Of a stretch of DNA of 64,000 nucleotides, positions 26,286 to 34,788 are shown piece by piece; positions within the stretch are counted from its first letter, which is position 1; the number at the start of each line of letters is the position of its first letter. Under the pieces are notes generated by a model. That model saw nothing but the letters and a program-made list of their open reading frames with translations, was not told the origin of the DNA and searched no databases. The DNA lies in the NCBI RefSeq assembly GCF_000720765.1, contig NZ_JODC01000003.1, positions 372,001 through 436,000 on the forward strand, written 5' to 3'. The stretch is from Streptomyces sp. NRRL S-646 (GTDB lineage: Bacteria; Actinomycetota; Actinomycetes; Streptomycetales; Streptomycetaceae). The translations under genes and the position numbers were made by a program.

Positions 26286-27158
26286 TCACGGGACCAGTGG
26301 CCTGACCTCTTGTGCCGCGAACCGGACGAAGCCCTCGGGGTCGGGCTCGTCGCCCGTCGGCTGCAGGATCACCCTGTCGGCGCCTGCGTCCGCCAGCCGC
26401 TGTACGGCCTTGGCGACGGCACCCGCGTCTCCGGCGACCCCCAGGTCGGGGACGGACTCAAGCCCCTCGTCGGCGAGTTCGGCGCGGAGGCGGGCGGCGG
26501 CGTCCGGGCCGGTGGCGGTGAGGAGGTACACGACCACCTGGTGCGGATCGGTCCGGCCGGCCGACTCCCGTCCCTCGTCGATGAGCCGACGGGCCCGCCG
26601 TACGCCGTCGACCGCGGTCGACGCGGTGAGGATCGTGCCGTCGGCCGCCTCCCCGGCCAGCCGCAGCGACCGCGGCCCAGTGGCGCCGGCCAGAACGGGC
26701 ACGGGCCCGGCGGGCGGCCAGTCGAGGGCGACGTCGTCGAGCCGGACGTAGCGCCCCTCGGTCGTCACCCGCTCACCGCCAAGGAGAGCCCGCAGCGCGA
26801 CAAGGTGCTCACGGAGCAGCGTGACGGGCGACTCGACCCGCGCCCCCACCTGCCCCATCCAGTCCTGCACACCATGCCCGACGGCGACGACGGCGCGCCC
26901 CGGGAACATCCGGTGCAGCGCGGCGGCCTCCATCGCGGTGATGGCGACATTGCGCAGCGGCACGGGCAGCAGCCCGACGCCCACCCGCAGTCGCTCGGTC
27001 CAGGCGAGGGCGGCAGCGGCGGTGGAGATCCCGCCCTCCCGGAAACAGTCCTCCCAGAGCCAGAGCTCTTCGAGGCCGTTCTCGTCCGCGAGGCGGGCGA
27101 CGTCCCTGAGGCGCTCGGGAGGCAGTTGGGGGCGGAACACAGCACCGAGTCCAGTCAT
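26286..27158 (-). CDS. LLM-class (F420/FMN) oxidoreductase
   Basis: A 290-residue luciferase-like TIM-barrel monooxygenase/dehydrogenase: N-terminal GLGAVFRPQLPPERLRDVA, EELWLWEDCFREGG, and VAVGHGVQDWM near residue 95, with the C-terminal DAGADRVILQP segment. Actinobacterial members often use F420. The substrate is unknown. AGGAAG precedes the ATG. It may form an operon with the DHFR-like reductase upstream (45 bases apart). Confidence 0.88.
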   Translation of the reverse strand: MTGLGAVFRPQLPPERLRDVARLADENGLEELWLWEDCFREGGISTAAAALAWTERLRVGVGLLPVPLRNVAITAMEAAALHRMFPGRAVVAVGHGVQDWMGQVGARVESPVTLLREHLVALRALLGGERVTTEGRYVRLDDVALDWPPAGPVPVLAGATGPRSLRLAGEAADGTILTASTAVDGVRRARRLIDEGRESAGRTDPHQVVVYLLTATGPDAAARLRAELADEGLESVPDLGVAGDAGAVAKAVQRLADAGADRVILQPTGDEPDPEGFVRFAAQEVRPLVP

Positions 27159-27203
27159 GCGTTCTTCCTATCCGGGCGGGAGCGAACCGGACAACTCCTT
27201 TAT

Positions 27204-27788
27204 TCACCGCCGCCGTTGGTCTCCGGTGGTCTCCGGCTCGTAGTGCAGGAGCACGACGCCGTTGCCGAAGACACGGCTCTCGGCGAGCCGGAGCGACGCC
27301 GCGATGTCGGCCTCCGGGAAGAGCCGTGTGCCGTGCCCGACCAGGGCGGGATGGACGTACACCCGGTACGCGTCGACGAGGCCGAGCCGCAGGAACTCCT
27401 TGGCGATCCCGGCCCCGCCGAGCCAGAGATCCGCGGCCGCCCGCTCCTTGAGCGCCCTGACCTCCTCGGGGACGACGTCCCGGTAGACGGTGGTGTTCCA
27501 CCCGGCGTGCTCGATCGTCCGCGAGTACACGGCCTTCGGGATGTCCCGCCAGATCCCGGCGAACTCGACGGTGACGGCGGAGGCGTCGGGGTCCGCGTCC
27601 GCGGTGGGCCAGTAGGAGGCCATCCCCTCGTAGGTGCGGCGGCCGCTGAGCAGGCCGCCGAGTTGTCCGATGGTGTCGTTCATGTGCTGGTGGAGCTCGT
27701 CGTCGACCCGGTGCCAGGAGATGTCGTGGTCCGGGCCCTCGATATAGCCGTCGAGGGAGATGCCCATCGTCCACACGATCTTCGCCAT
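27204..27788 (-). CDS. DHFR/RibD-C family reductase
   Basis: A 194-residue protein of the RibD C-terminal/dihydrofolate-reductase fold: MAKIVWTMGISLDGYIEGPD, GGLLSGRRTYEGMA, and LWLGGAGIAKEFLRLGLVD, the NADPH-binding segment. Streptomyces have many such paralogues with unknown substrates. GAGGTGG precedes the ATG by three bases plus spacer. Probably co-transcribed with the LLM oxidoreductase. Confidence 0.88.
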   Translation of the reverse strand: MAKIVWTMGISLDGYIEGPDHDISWHRVDDELHQHMNDTIGQLGGLLSGRRTYEGMASYWPTADADPDASAVTVEFAGIWRDIPKAVYSRTIEHAGWNTTVYRDVVPEEVRALKERAAADLWLGGAGIAKEFLRLGLVDAYRVYVHPALVGHGTRLFPEADIAASLRLAESRVFGNGVVLLHYEPETTGDQRRR

Positions 27789-27883
27789 CGGCCACCTCGC
27801 CCTGGTCAGTTCCCGGTGCGTCCCGCACAGGTCGTCGTTTTCACCGTACGCGCGGATCGTTCACCTGCGCGGTGTGCGCGCCG

Positions 27884-28654
27884 TCAGGCCGCCGCGAATG
27901 CGCCCAGCAGCAGTCCCGTGAACGCCCCGCCGATCATGAACGGGCCGAACGGAATGGCCGACTTGCGGCCCGCGCGGCGTGCGACGACCATCCCGAGGCC
28001 GTACACCGAGCCGTAGAGAAGGCCCGCGAAGGCCCCCGTCAGCAGGATCTGCCAGCCGTACCAGCCGAGGGCCGTGCCCAGGGCGAGGGCGAGTTTCACG
28101 TCGCCGAAGCCCATGCCGGACGGGTTGACGAGGAAGAGGACGAGGTAGGCGGCGCCCAGGGTCAGCCCGCCGAGGAGGGCCGTGGGCCAGGATCCCGTGG
28201 CGGAGGGGAGGCCGGCGGCGATACCGAGGAGGGCGGCGGTCGTGGCGGCCAGCGGCAGCGTCAGGACGTCGGGGAGGCGGTGGACCCGGTGGTCGACGAG
28301 GGTCAGCAGGACCGCCACCGGGGTGAGAAGCACCCAGACCGCCGTCTCGGGGTGGGGCCCGGCTGCGGCGGCAAGGGCCGCACAGACGAGGGCCGTTGCC
28401 GCGGAGACGGCCACCGTGCTCGGGCCGTACGGACCGCACAACCCTGCTCCCTCGGCCCCTTCTGTCCCCCCGGTCTGTCGGCAGTCCGCTCGGCCCAGCC
28501 AGCCGGAGAAGGCGCCCGTGATCCGGTGGCCTCCGGGGCAGCGGTCGCTCCACGGCCGACCCGGGTCCACCGAGAAGCGGTGGGCCGCGCGGGGCAGGAA
28601 GAGGCCCGTTCCCGCGCCCCACAGGGCCGCCACGAGGGTGAGGAGTGTGCGCAC
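27884..28654 (-). CDS. Prepilin peptidase (A24, TadV-like)
   Basis: A 256-residue polytopic aspartic protease that cleaves Flp/TadE leader peptides. The two catalytic aspartates are visible: LVDHRVHRLPD and the GFGD motif in GMGFGDVKLALALG. About six membrane helices follow a soluble N-terminal segment (residues 20-75) with Cys residues (DRCPGGH, RADCRQ) in the place of the usual CPxC pair. It is encoded about 8 kb from the flp pilin, on the same strand, and beside the pilin-domain toxin gene with which it shares a promoter motif. Confidence 0.9.
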   Translation of the reverse strand: MRTLLTLVAALWGAGTGLFLPRAAHRFSVDPGRPWSDRCPGGHRITGAFSGWLGRADCRQTGGTEGAEGAGLCGPYGPSTVAVSAATALVCAALAAAAGPHPETAVWVLLTPVAVLLTLVDHRVHRLPDVLTLPLAATTAALLGIAAGLPSATGSWPTALLGGLTLGAAYLVLFLVNPSGMGFGDVKLALALGTALGWYGWQILLTGAFAGLLYGSVYGLGMVVARRAGRKSAIPFGPFMIGGAFTGLLLGAFAAA

Positions 28655-28679
28655 GGCGGGACCTTATGCCCGGCGCGGG

Positions 28680-28705
28680 CCGGGCGGCATGGGTCCCTGG
28701 GCCCA
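28680..28705. promoter_or_regulatory. Shared Tad-regulon motif, prepilin peptidase copy
   Basis: Contains GCATGGGTCC, three variable bases, then GGCCCA. It matches 22 of 26 positions at 31820-31845 (toxin promoter region), and the GGGYCC-N3-GGCCCA core recurs upstream of flp. It lies 26 bases upstream of the prepilin peptidase start in the divergent region shared with the DUF192 gene. Confidence 0.65.
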
Positions 28706-28784
28706 CGGGGGGCCTACTGCCGTGCGGAGCGGATACGTTCACTCCGGCAAGGAGACGGTGGCGGCGGTGGGAGGTGGCCTCGGG

Positions 28785-29159
28785 ATGGGGCGGCAATGGC
28801 GGGACGGACAGGGGAAGTTGATCGTGCGTACGGGGGGTGGGTCGGGCGCTGTCGCCGTTCCGCTGGAGATCGCCGCCTCCTACCGCGCCCGTACGAAGGG
28901 GTTGCTGGGGCGGGACTCGGTCGACGGGGCGATGCTGCTCTCCCCCGCCAACAGCGTGCACACGTTCCGGATGCGGATGCCCATCGACGTCGCCTACCTC
29001 GACCGCGATCTGACCGTCATCGCCGTACTCACCATGAAGCCCTGGCGGTTGGGGCTGCTCCGGGCCCGGGCGCGGCATGTGCTGGAGTCGCAGGCCGGGG
29101 CGATGGAGGGATGGGGGCTGAGAGTGGGGGTGCGGGTGGAGGTGATGGTGGACGCCTGA
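28785..29159 (+). CDS. DUF192 protein
   Basis: A 124-residue DUF192 protein (ASYRARTKGLLGRDSVDGAM, NSVHTFRMRMPIDVAYLD, RARHVLESQAGAME). Function of the family is unknown; copies often lie beside Tad genes in actinomycetes, as here. GGGAGGTGG precedes the ATG. It is transcribed divergently from the prepilin peptidase and shares its promoter region. Confidence 0.85.
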   Translation: MGRQWRDGQGKLIVRTGGGSGAVAVPLEIAASYRARTKGLLGRDSVDGAMLLSPANSVHTFRMRMPIDVAYLDRDLTVIAVLTMKPWRLGLLRARARHVLESQAGAMEGWGLRVGVRVEVMVDA

Positions 29160-29205
29160 GCGGTGGGCCTGTGATCACTTGTGGGTCCGGTGGAGGCAGC
29201 CTGCC

Positions 29206-29760
29206 CTACTCGGGCTCCGGTCGGCCGCCGTACTCCCGTTCCCAGCGGCGCATGTCCTCGGCATTGCCGATTCTGATGCCGAAGGTCCAGGTCGGGTCGA
29301 AGAAGAGCCAGTAGCGGGACTCGAGCTCGAGGGCGAGGCACTTGAGGACGCCCTCGGCCGGGTTCGAGCCGGCGTCCGTGAAGGGGCGGATGGTGGTGCA
29401 GTGAAGGCGTTCCCAGCTGTCACCGAAGAGCTGTTCGCCCTGGGAGGCGAGGGCGAGTTCGTCCCCTTCCTCCTCGATGTCCGCGAAGAGCTCGACGCCG
29501 TCCAGGGTGACCGAGTCCACGACCCGGACCTCCAAGTATCCGTACTCGCGGACCGACTCCAGTCGTACGGCTCCCTCGTCGAGCAGAACGAAGACGACGA
29601 GCGGCTGCGGGGCGAACAAGGGAATCGTCTCGTCCCGGTCGATTCGCCCCGGGACCAGGACGTCCGTGACGTATCGCTGCCGCAGGACTTCCTCGACCCT
29701 GCTCCAGGGAGTCGGGCCCGCCGGGGACGGACTTGAAGGGGGCACTGCCACTCCTGTCAC
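29206..29760 (-). CDS. Probable immunity protein for the pilin-domain toxin
   Basis: A 184-residue, strongly acidic soluble protein without signal peptide or TM segment. Beta-strand-rich middle (PLVVFVLLDEGAVRLESVRE, YLEVRVVDSVTLDG) and an aromatic C-terminal part (SRYWLFFDPTWTFGIRIG). No family recognised. Its GTG start overlaps the toxin's stop as GTGA, so the two are translationally coupled, the usual arrangement for a cytosolic neutraliser of a polymorphic toxin. It could instead be an unrelated accessory protein; the immunity role is inference. Confidence 0.55.
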   Translation of the reverse strand: MTGVAVPPSSPSPAGPTPWSRVEEVLRQRYVTDVLVPGRIDRDETIPLFAPQPLVVFVLLDEGAVRLESVREYGYLEVRVVDSVTLDGVELFADIEEEGDELALASQGEQLFGDSWERLHCTTIRPFTDAGSNPAEGVLKCLALELESRYWLFFDPTWTFGIRIGNAEDMRRWEREYGGRPEPE

Positions 29761-31634
29761 TCGGCCTTCTCGGTGATCACGATGGACGTGTCCAGGCCCT
29801 CGCCGGACTTCAGAGCGGTCCAGTAGTTGCCGTTCTCGTGCAGGACGATGGTCACGCCCCTGCCACGGTAGATGAGGCCCTCCGGTTCGCCCTTCTTCAG
29901 CGTGCCCTTGCCGACCAGCTTGAACGTGCCGTTCTTGATGTTGTCCTCGATGTCCTCGAGGAACCGCGGGCCGTCCTCCTTGAGCTTCTTGTACTTGGTG
30001 CCGAGCGCGTCCTCCACCAGCTTCTTGTGACGCAGGAAGTGGTCCTTGAATTTCCTCGGGTCCCCCTGCCCGACGGTCGGCTTCCTGGCCGCCTCGACCT
30101 CTTCCCTGGTCATGCGGCCGGCGGCCTCGTCCGCCTCGTCGGCCTGTTTGCGGGCCTCCTCGGCCTCCTTCTTGGCGTCCTCGTCGCAGCCGTCCTCGGC
30201 GAGTACGACGTACGGGGAGCCGGACGCTCCGGCGGCAAGGACTGCGGTGCCTGTGCCGGAGGAGCCGGTGAGGGTGCCCTGCCCGGCCGGGGCGGTGCCG
30301 TCGTACGGGATGCGGCGGCCCGGTGCGGAGATCGTGCAGCCGCTCTGCCTGGCCTTCTTCTCGGCCTCCTCCGCCGCCTCGTCGGCCTCCTTCGCTGCCT
30401 TCTCCGCGCCCGCCGCATCACCGGCCTTGGCCGCCCTTTTGGCGTCCTCCGCCGCCTCGCCCGCCTTCTCCGCGAGCTCGCCGAGCTTGCCGAGCCGGCC
30501 CAGCTTGCCGAGGTCGCCGACCTTCTCGCCGACTTTGGCCACGTCGTAGCCCGGGATGAAGAGGGAGCCGATGTTCCAGATGACATGGCTCACGGCGCGG
30601 GTCTTGTCGCCGTTCTTCCAGTCGCCCGCGGCGTCGTCGCCGACGAAGACGTCGTAGAGGACGGTCCCGCCGGTCTTCAGCGATGCGCCGCCCCAGCCCA
30701 GGACGGCGCCCAGGTAGTCGCCCTTGGACCACTTGTCCCGGGCGCCCTTGGAGTTCTCCATCCAGCCGTGGCCGAGCTGCTTGCCGTAGTCGCCGATGCC
30801 TTTCAGGGTGTCGAGCGGGTGGCGGACCAGGTCGTAGATGCCGGTGACGTCACCCCAGACGCCGTCGACGAACAGGCCCTGGCCGGCCTGTTTGATCTGG
30901 TTGCCGGCGCAGCCGAAGAAGGCACCGACGCCGGAGAAGCAGCCGTCGTCGGTCTTGTCACTGCTGTTGTCGTCGGTCTTGTCGTCGGCGCCGTCGGTTT
31001 TCTGGTCCGGGGTGGCTGTGCCGTTGCCGTTCCCTGCCCTGATGTCCGTGCCGCCGCCCGACGGGGCCGGGCAGCCCATGCCGGTGATCTTGCAGACCTG
31101 GGCCTCGATGCCGCCGTGGATCTGGGTGCCGAGGCCGCTGACCAGCAACGCCGTGATGAGGGCGGCGACGATGGCGAGGAGACCGGCGTACTCGACTGCG
31201 GTCTGGCCGTCGTCGCGGCGCCAGCGGATCATGCGGGGCAGAGAGAAGGGGCGGCGCTCTGCGCGGTCGAGGTCGGGGAGTTCGTACCACCTGCGACTCT
31301 CCGGGCGAAGCAGGAAGCAGAGGACGAGGACCGGCAGGACGAGCTGTGTGCCCCCGTGGGCGGATCCCGCAACGAGGTTGGCGACGCCGCTGAGGATCAG
31401 CCACACCTGCACGGCGACCAGTCCGCGCCAGACCCGGATCCCGCCCTCCCGGCTCCGCCGGGCCAGCCACCAGCCGAGGGTGCCGGGGGCGGCTGCGTAG
31501 GCGAGGAGCGCGAGTACGCCGCCATCGAGGGCGTCGTACGACGTTGCCGTGAGCAGCAGCCCGAGGCCGCCGACGATCGTGATCGCGAAGAGGACGTGGA
31601 CGAGGATGAGGGCGGAGGAGAGGGGGGTCGGCAT
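29757..31634 (-). CDS. Flp-prepilin-domain polymorphic toxin candidate
   Basis: A 625-residue protein with unusual architecture. Residues 8-110 hold about four TM helices; residues 139-171 form an Flp-type prepilin segment, RRDDG-QTAVEYAGLLAIVAA, with the canonical G(-1), E(+5), Y(+6), identical over GQTAVEY to the pilin at 36678-36875. A Thr/Asp-rich linker follows (190-230), then an Ala/Lys/Glu pretoxin-like region with GSLFIPGYDVAKV and heptads (250-510), then a basic 105-residue C-terminal domain (520-625; FKDHFLRHKKLVEDALG, IYRGRGVTIVLHENGNYWTA). This C-terminal domain looks like an interchangeable toxin tip, perhaps an RNase. ATG 31634 has AGGTGAG upstream; ATG 31703 is the alternative. 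Confidence 0.7.
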   Translation of the reverse strand: MPTPLSSALILVHVLFAITIVGGLGLLLTATSYDALDGGVLALLAYAAAPGTLGWWLARRSREGGIRVWRGLVAVQVWLILSGVANLVAGSAHGGTQLVLPVLVLCFLLRPESRRWYELPDLDRAERRPFSLPRMIRWRRDDGQTAVEYAGLLAIVAALITALLVSGLGTQIHGGIEAQVCKITGMGCPAPSGGGTDIRAGNGNGTATPDQKTDGADDKTDDNSSDKTDDGCFSGVGAFFGCAGNQIKQAGQGLFVDGVWGDVTGIYDLVRHPLDTLKGIGDYGKQLGHGWMENSKGARDKWSKGDYLGAVLGWGGASLKTGGTVLYDVFVGDDAAGDWKNGDKTRAVSHVIWNIGSLFIPGYDVAKVGEKVGDLGKLGRLGKLGELAEKAGEAAEDAKRAAKAGDAAGAEKAAKEADEAAEEAEKKARQSGCTISAPGRRIPYDGTAPAGQGTLTGSSGTGTAVLAAGASGSPYVVLAEDGCDEDAKKEAEEARKQADEADEAAGRMTREEVEAARKPTVGQGDPRKFKDHFLRHKKLVEDALGTKYKKLKEDGPRFLEDIEDNIKNGTFKLVGKGTLKKGEPEGLIYRGRGVTIVLHENGNYWTALKSGEGLDTSIVITEKAE

Positions 31635-31819
31635 GGTCCGGCGCTCACCTGGCCCGGACGGCCATGCAGGCCCGCACTCCGGGACTCCCCCGATCGACGC
31701 CATGCCCGCCCCTTCTCAACTTCCCGGGCGGCGGCGGCCCTTCACCTGATCCCTGGTGACTTCGCCCGGCTCCCCCGCCGTCTGTTCACAACAGGGTTCG
31801 AACGGTAGGGAGAGGGCCT

Positions 31820-31845
31820 CCGGGCAGCATGGGTCCGCAGGCCCA
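31820..31845. promoter_or_regulatory. Shared Tad-regulon motif, toxin copy
   Basis: CCGGGCAGCAT followed by GGGTCC, GCA, GGCCCA; 22 of 26 positions equal the copy at 28680-28705. The plus-strand continuation CCCAATCAC (31854-31862) also resembles the flp copy. It lies 186 bases upstream of the chosen toxin start. The surrounding 31635-32015 stretch contains no gene. Confidence 0.6.
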
Positions 31846-32015
31846 AATCGGTGCCCAATCACCGCTGGGCCCGGGCGCGGTCAGCGCGTCCGGCGGCGCA
31901 CCCTGTGCGGCCGTCTCACCGCTGCGCGGATCCGCCACCACAACTTGCGCACTCCAGAGGTCTCAGTGGAGTAGGTGACCGTTGCGGTCGACTCGTAGTC
32001 GGGGCCGGCTCGCTG

Positions 32016-32864
32016 CTAGAGACGCGTCGCGGTCCGCACGAGGCCGGCGACGGCCCGGGACCGGCTGTGCGGTGGCCAGGCGATGACCGTCGTGACCGTC
32101 GGCGCGTCCAGAACCGGCACGGCGGTGAGGTCGTCACGCAGTTGGGCCCGGCACGACTCCGGCGCGATCCAGGAAGCGCGGCCGAGCGCGATCAGCTGGA
32201 ACAACTGCGCGGTGTCGCGGGCCTGCGGACCGGGGCCGTCGGGGTACCTGCCGTCCCGGCCGGGCCAGCGCGGCATCGGCAGGTCGGGCAGCCCGGTGAC
32301 CTCCGCCATCTGCACGTGGGGCCGGCCGGCGAGGGGGTGCCCGGCCGGCAGGATCACGACCTGTCGCTCCGTGCAGAGCTCTTCGGTGTCGAGCCCTGTC
32401 GTCGCGTCGAACGGCAGGTGCAGCAGCGCGACGTCCGCCCGGCCGTCGCGCAGCAGGCGTTCCTGCTCACCGATTCCGCACAGGAGCACCTCGACGGCGG
32501 CTGCATCGGGCTCGGCGGCGTAGGTGTCGAGCAGTTTCGCCAGCAGTTCGCTGGACGCGCCGGCCTTCGAGGCAAGGACGACGCCCGGCCGGCCGCTCGC
32601 GGCGAGGGCTGCGCGCCGGGTTCGGCGTTCGGCGGCCTCGACCGCAACCAGTGCCGCGCGGGCCTCCCTCAGGAGCACCGACCCTGCCTCGGTCAGGGTG
32701 ACCGTGCGGCTGGTGCGTTCCAGCAGCGTCGCTCCGAGGCGCCGTTCGAGTTGGCGGATCGTCCGCGACAGCGGGGGCTGTGCGATCCCGAGCCGCTGTG
32801 CGGCCCTCCCGAAGTGCAGTTCCTCGGCGACGGCGACGAAGTACCGCAGCTCACGCGTCTCCAC
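32016..32864 (-). CDS. LysR family transcriptional regulator
   Basis: A 282-residue LTTR: N-terminal winged HTH (RELRYFVAVAEELHFGRAAQ, PPLSRTIRQLERRLGATLLE) and a C-terminal effector-binding domain (about 90-282). Divergent from the short-chain dehydrogenase at 32969 with an ATAC-N7-GTAT-type dyad between them, so it most likely controls that gene and itself. GTG start. The inducer is unknown. Confidence 0.92.
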   Translation of the reverse strand: METRELRYFVAVAEELHFGRAAQRLGIAQPPLSRTIRQLERRLGATLLERTSRTVTLTEAGSVLLREARAALVAVEAAERRTRRAALAASGRPGVVLASKAGASSELLAKLLDTYAAEPDAAAVEVLLCGIGEQERLLRDGRADVALLHLPFDATTGLDTEELCTERQVVILPAGHPLAGRPHVQMAEVTGLPDLPMPRWPGRDGRYPDGPGPQARDTAQLFQLIALGRASWIAPESCRAQLRDDLTAVPVLDAPTVTTVIAWPPHSRSRAVAGLVRTATRL

Positions 32865-32893
32865 GCCGCCAGGGTACCGGCCCCCACCGGGAT

Positions 32894-32912
32894 CGATACC
32901 CGTGCGGTATCG
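32894..32912. promoter_or_regulatory. LysR-type operator CGATACC-N5-GGTATCG
   Basis: A perfect 7-bp dyad (spacer CGTGC) containing ATAC-N7-GTAT, in the 104-base region between the LysR gene and the divergent dehydrogenase. Confidence 0.65.
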
Positions 32913-32968
32913 CTGCCCACCCGATCGGTGTTGGCCGGTTCGCCCCCCGCCCGGACAGCATGGATGGC

Positions 32969-33694
32969 ATGAACGAACAGACGATCGCGCTGGTGACCGG
33001 CGCGAACAAGGGAATCGGGTACGAAATCGCGGCCGGGCTGGGTGCCCTCGGCTGGAGGGTCGGTGTCGCCGCGCGGAACGAGGAGCGATGCGAGGTCGCC
33101 GTGGCGAAGCTGCGTGCGGCCGGCGTCGACGCGTTCGGCGTACTGCTCGACGTGACCGACGACGCGAGCGTGACCGCCGCCGCCGAGCTGCTGGACGACG
33201 AAGCCGGACGCCTGGACGTGCTCGTCAACAACGCCGGGATCACCGGTGGCATGCCGCAGACGCCCACCACGGTCGACCCCGCGACGGTACGGGCGGCCGT
33301 GGAGACCAACGTGATCGGCGTCATCCGCGTCACCAACGCGATGCTGCCGTTGCTGCGCAGGTCGGCATCGCCGCGGATCGTGAACATGTCCAGCAGCGTC
33401 GGCTCCCTCACCCGGCAGACCACTCCCGGCGCCGAAACGGGCCCGATTTCCGTTGCCTACTCGCCGTCGAAGACGTTCCTCAACGCCGTCACCGTCCAGT
33501 ACGCCAAGGAGCTGAGCGACACGAACATCCTGATCAACGCCGCCTGCCCCGGCTACTGCGCGACCGACCTCAACGGCTTCCGCGGCGTCCGCACCCCGGA
33601 ACAGGGCGCGGCAACGGCAATCCGGCTCGCAACCCTGCCGGACGACGGCCCGACGGGCGGGTTCTTCGAGGACGCGGGGGAAGTGCCATGGTGA
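32969..33694 (+). CDS. Short-chain dehydrogenase/reductase
   Basis: A 241-residue classical SDR: cofactor motif TGANKGIG (residues 10-17), NNAGITG, catalytic Ser in MSSSVGSL, and YSPSK with the Tyr-x3-Lys pair, followed by CPGYCATDL. The carbonyl-reductase-like TGANKGIGYEIA pattern is common in proteins acting on ketones or aldehydes. ATG 32960 is an alternative start. Likely regulated by the divergent LysR protein. Confidence 0.92.
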   Translation: MNEQTIALVTGANKGIGYEIAAGLGALGWRVGVAARNEERCEVAVAKLRAAGVDAFGVLLDVTDDASVTAAAELLDDEAGRLDVLVNNAGITGGMPQTPTTVDPATVRAAVETNVIGVIRVTNAMLPLLRRSASPRIVNMSSSVGSLTRQTTPGAETGPISVAYSPSKTFLNAVTVQYAKELSDTNILINAACPGYCATDLNGFRGVRTPEQGAATAIRLATLPDDGPTGGFFEDAGEVPW

Positions 33695-34022
33695 AGTGAC
33701 CCGAACGTCCGGCTGAACCGGCTCCGCCGTGCACCAGCACGACGCCGCTGCACCCACGCCTCGCCCAGCACGGCATCGGTGCAGCGACCGCCCCCAGAAG
33801 AACACCCATCATTTCCGTGCCGAGAGCGGGACGGCCCCGTCCGTCGAACCCGGCCAGGACCTCCTCGACTCTCACCATCCCCCTCAGCGACAGATCTCCT
33901 CCCGACGCCAGAACCACCGTCGGCGCTGAGAAGGAGAACGCGGCCGCAGGGCCCGGAGATCAAGGCAGGCACAGCCGATCACTTGCTGTGGCCCTCGGCA
34001 TGACAGGCCCCAGCTCAGGTGA
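33695..34022. other. Gene-free stretch
   Basis: Open frames on both strands are short, Arg/Pro-rich and without recognisable families. I see no gene, hairpin or repeat that can be supported. Confidence 0.35.
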
Positions 34023-34553
34023 TCAGGCCGAGGGACTCAACTCAAGGCGCATGCGCACATAGTTCGCGTCACCCGGACCGGGCCTCTGGTGCCCGTCGGG
34101 CTTCCATCCATGCCGGGCGTAGAAGGCGTGGGCCCGGATGTTGCGCTCCCACGCTTCGAGCACGCCGGTCGTGAGGGACGCATCGCGAAGCCGCTGCACG
34201 AATGCCGCGTGCAGTTGGCTGCCGATCCCGTGTCCCCAACTCCCGGGGCGGACATGGATCTGGTAGAGCTGACCGGCAGCTGCGGCGTCCACGTCAGGAT
34301 CCAGGGGCGGGCCCATCGCCAGGATTCCTACGGTCTCGCCTCCGTGCACGGCGCACAGTACCGTCGTGGCGTCGTTGTCCAGGGCGCGCATCCACATCTC
34401 CCGCCGACTGGAACGCGCCTCAGGAGAGGTGAGATCCGGCTCCGAGAATCCGCCTGCCTGGTAGTACGCGGTGCGTGCCTGGGTGTGCAGGTCAGTGATC
34501 CGGTCCAGGTCGTCGAGGCTCGCAGTTCGCAGCAGAGTCTGAGAAGTCGTCAC
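34023..34553 (-). CDS. GNAT family N-acetyltransferase
   Basis: A 176-residue acetyltransferase: LRTASLDDLDRITDLH at the start, acetyl-CoA loop region QIHVRPGSWGHGIGSQLHAA, and WERNIRAHAFYARHGWKPDG (motif B). Substrate unknown. The GTG start at 34553 matches where the family similarity begins, but no ribosome binding site is visible. The 235-base stretch upstream (34554-34788) shows no gene. Confidence 0.85.
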   Translation of the reverse strand: MTTSQTLLRTASLDDLDRITDLHTQARTAYYQAGGFSEPDLTSPEARSSRREMWMRALDNDATTVLCAVHGGETVGILAMGPPLDPDVDAAAAGQLYQIHVRPGSWGHGIGSQLHAAFVQRLRDASLTTGVLEAWERNIRAHAFYARHGWKPDGHQRPGPGDANYVRMRLELSPSA

Positions 34554-34788
34554 GATCAAACGACGTGGCCGACTCGAGGTGCGGTTCCACCGAGACCGCC
34601 TTGCCGTCGGGTCGTCCTGGCGCCGCCGGTCACCCGGAGGAGGTGTTCCACTCCCCGACGACGATGATCGACACGGTCCGGCGGGCGCTGGGTACCGCCG
34701 GGCGAGGGTGGCCTTGATCGGGCGGCCCCTCCGCCTGCAACGGCATGGACGAGACTCGGTTCGTTCCCGTATATCCGTACGCCTTACG

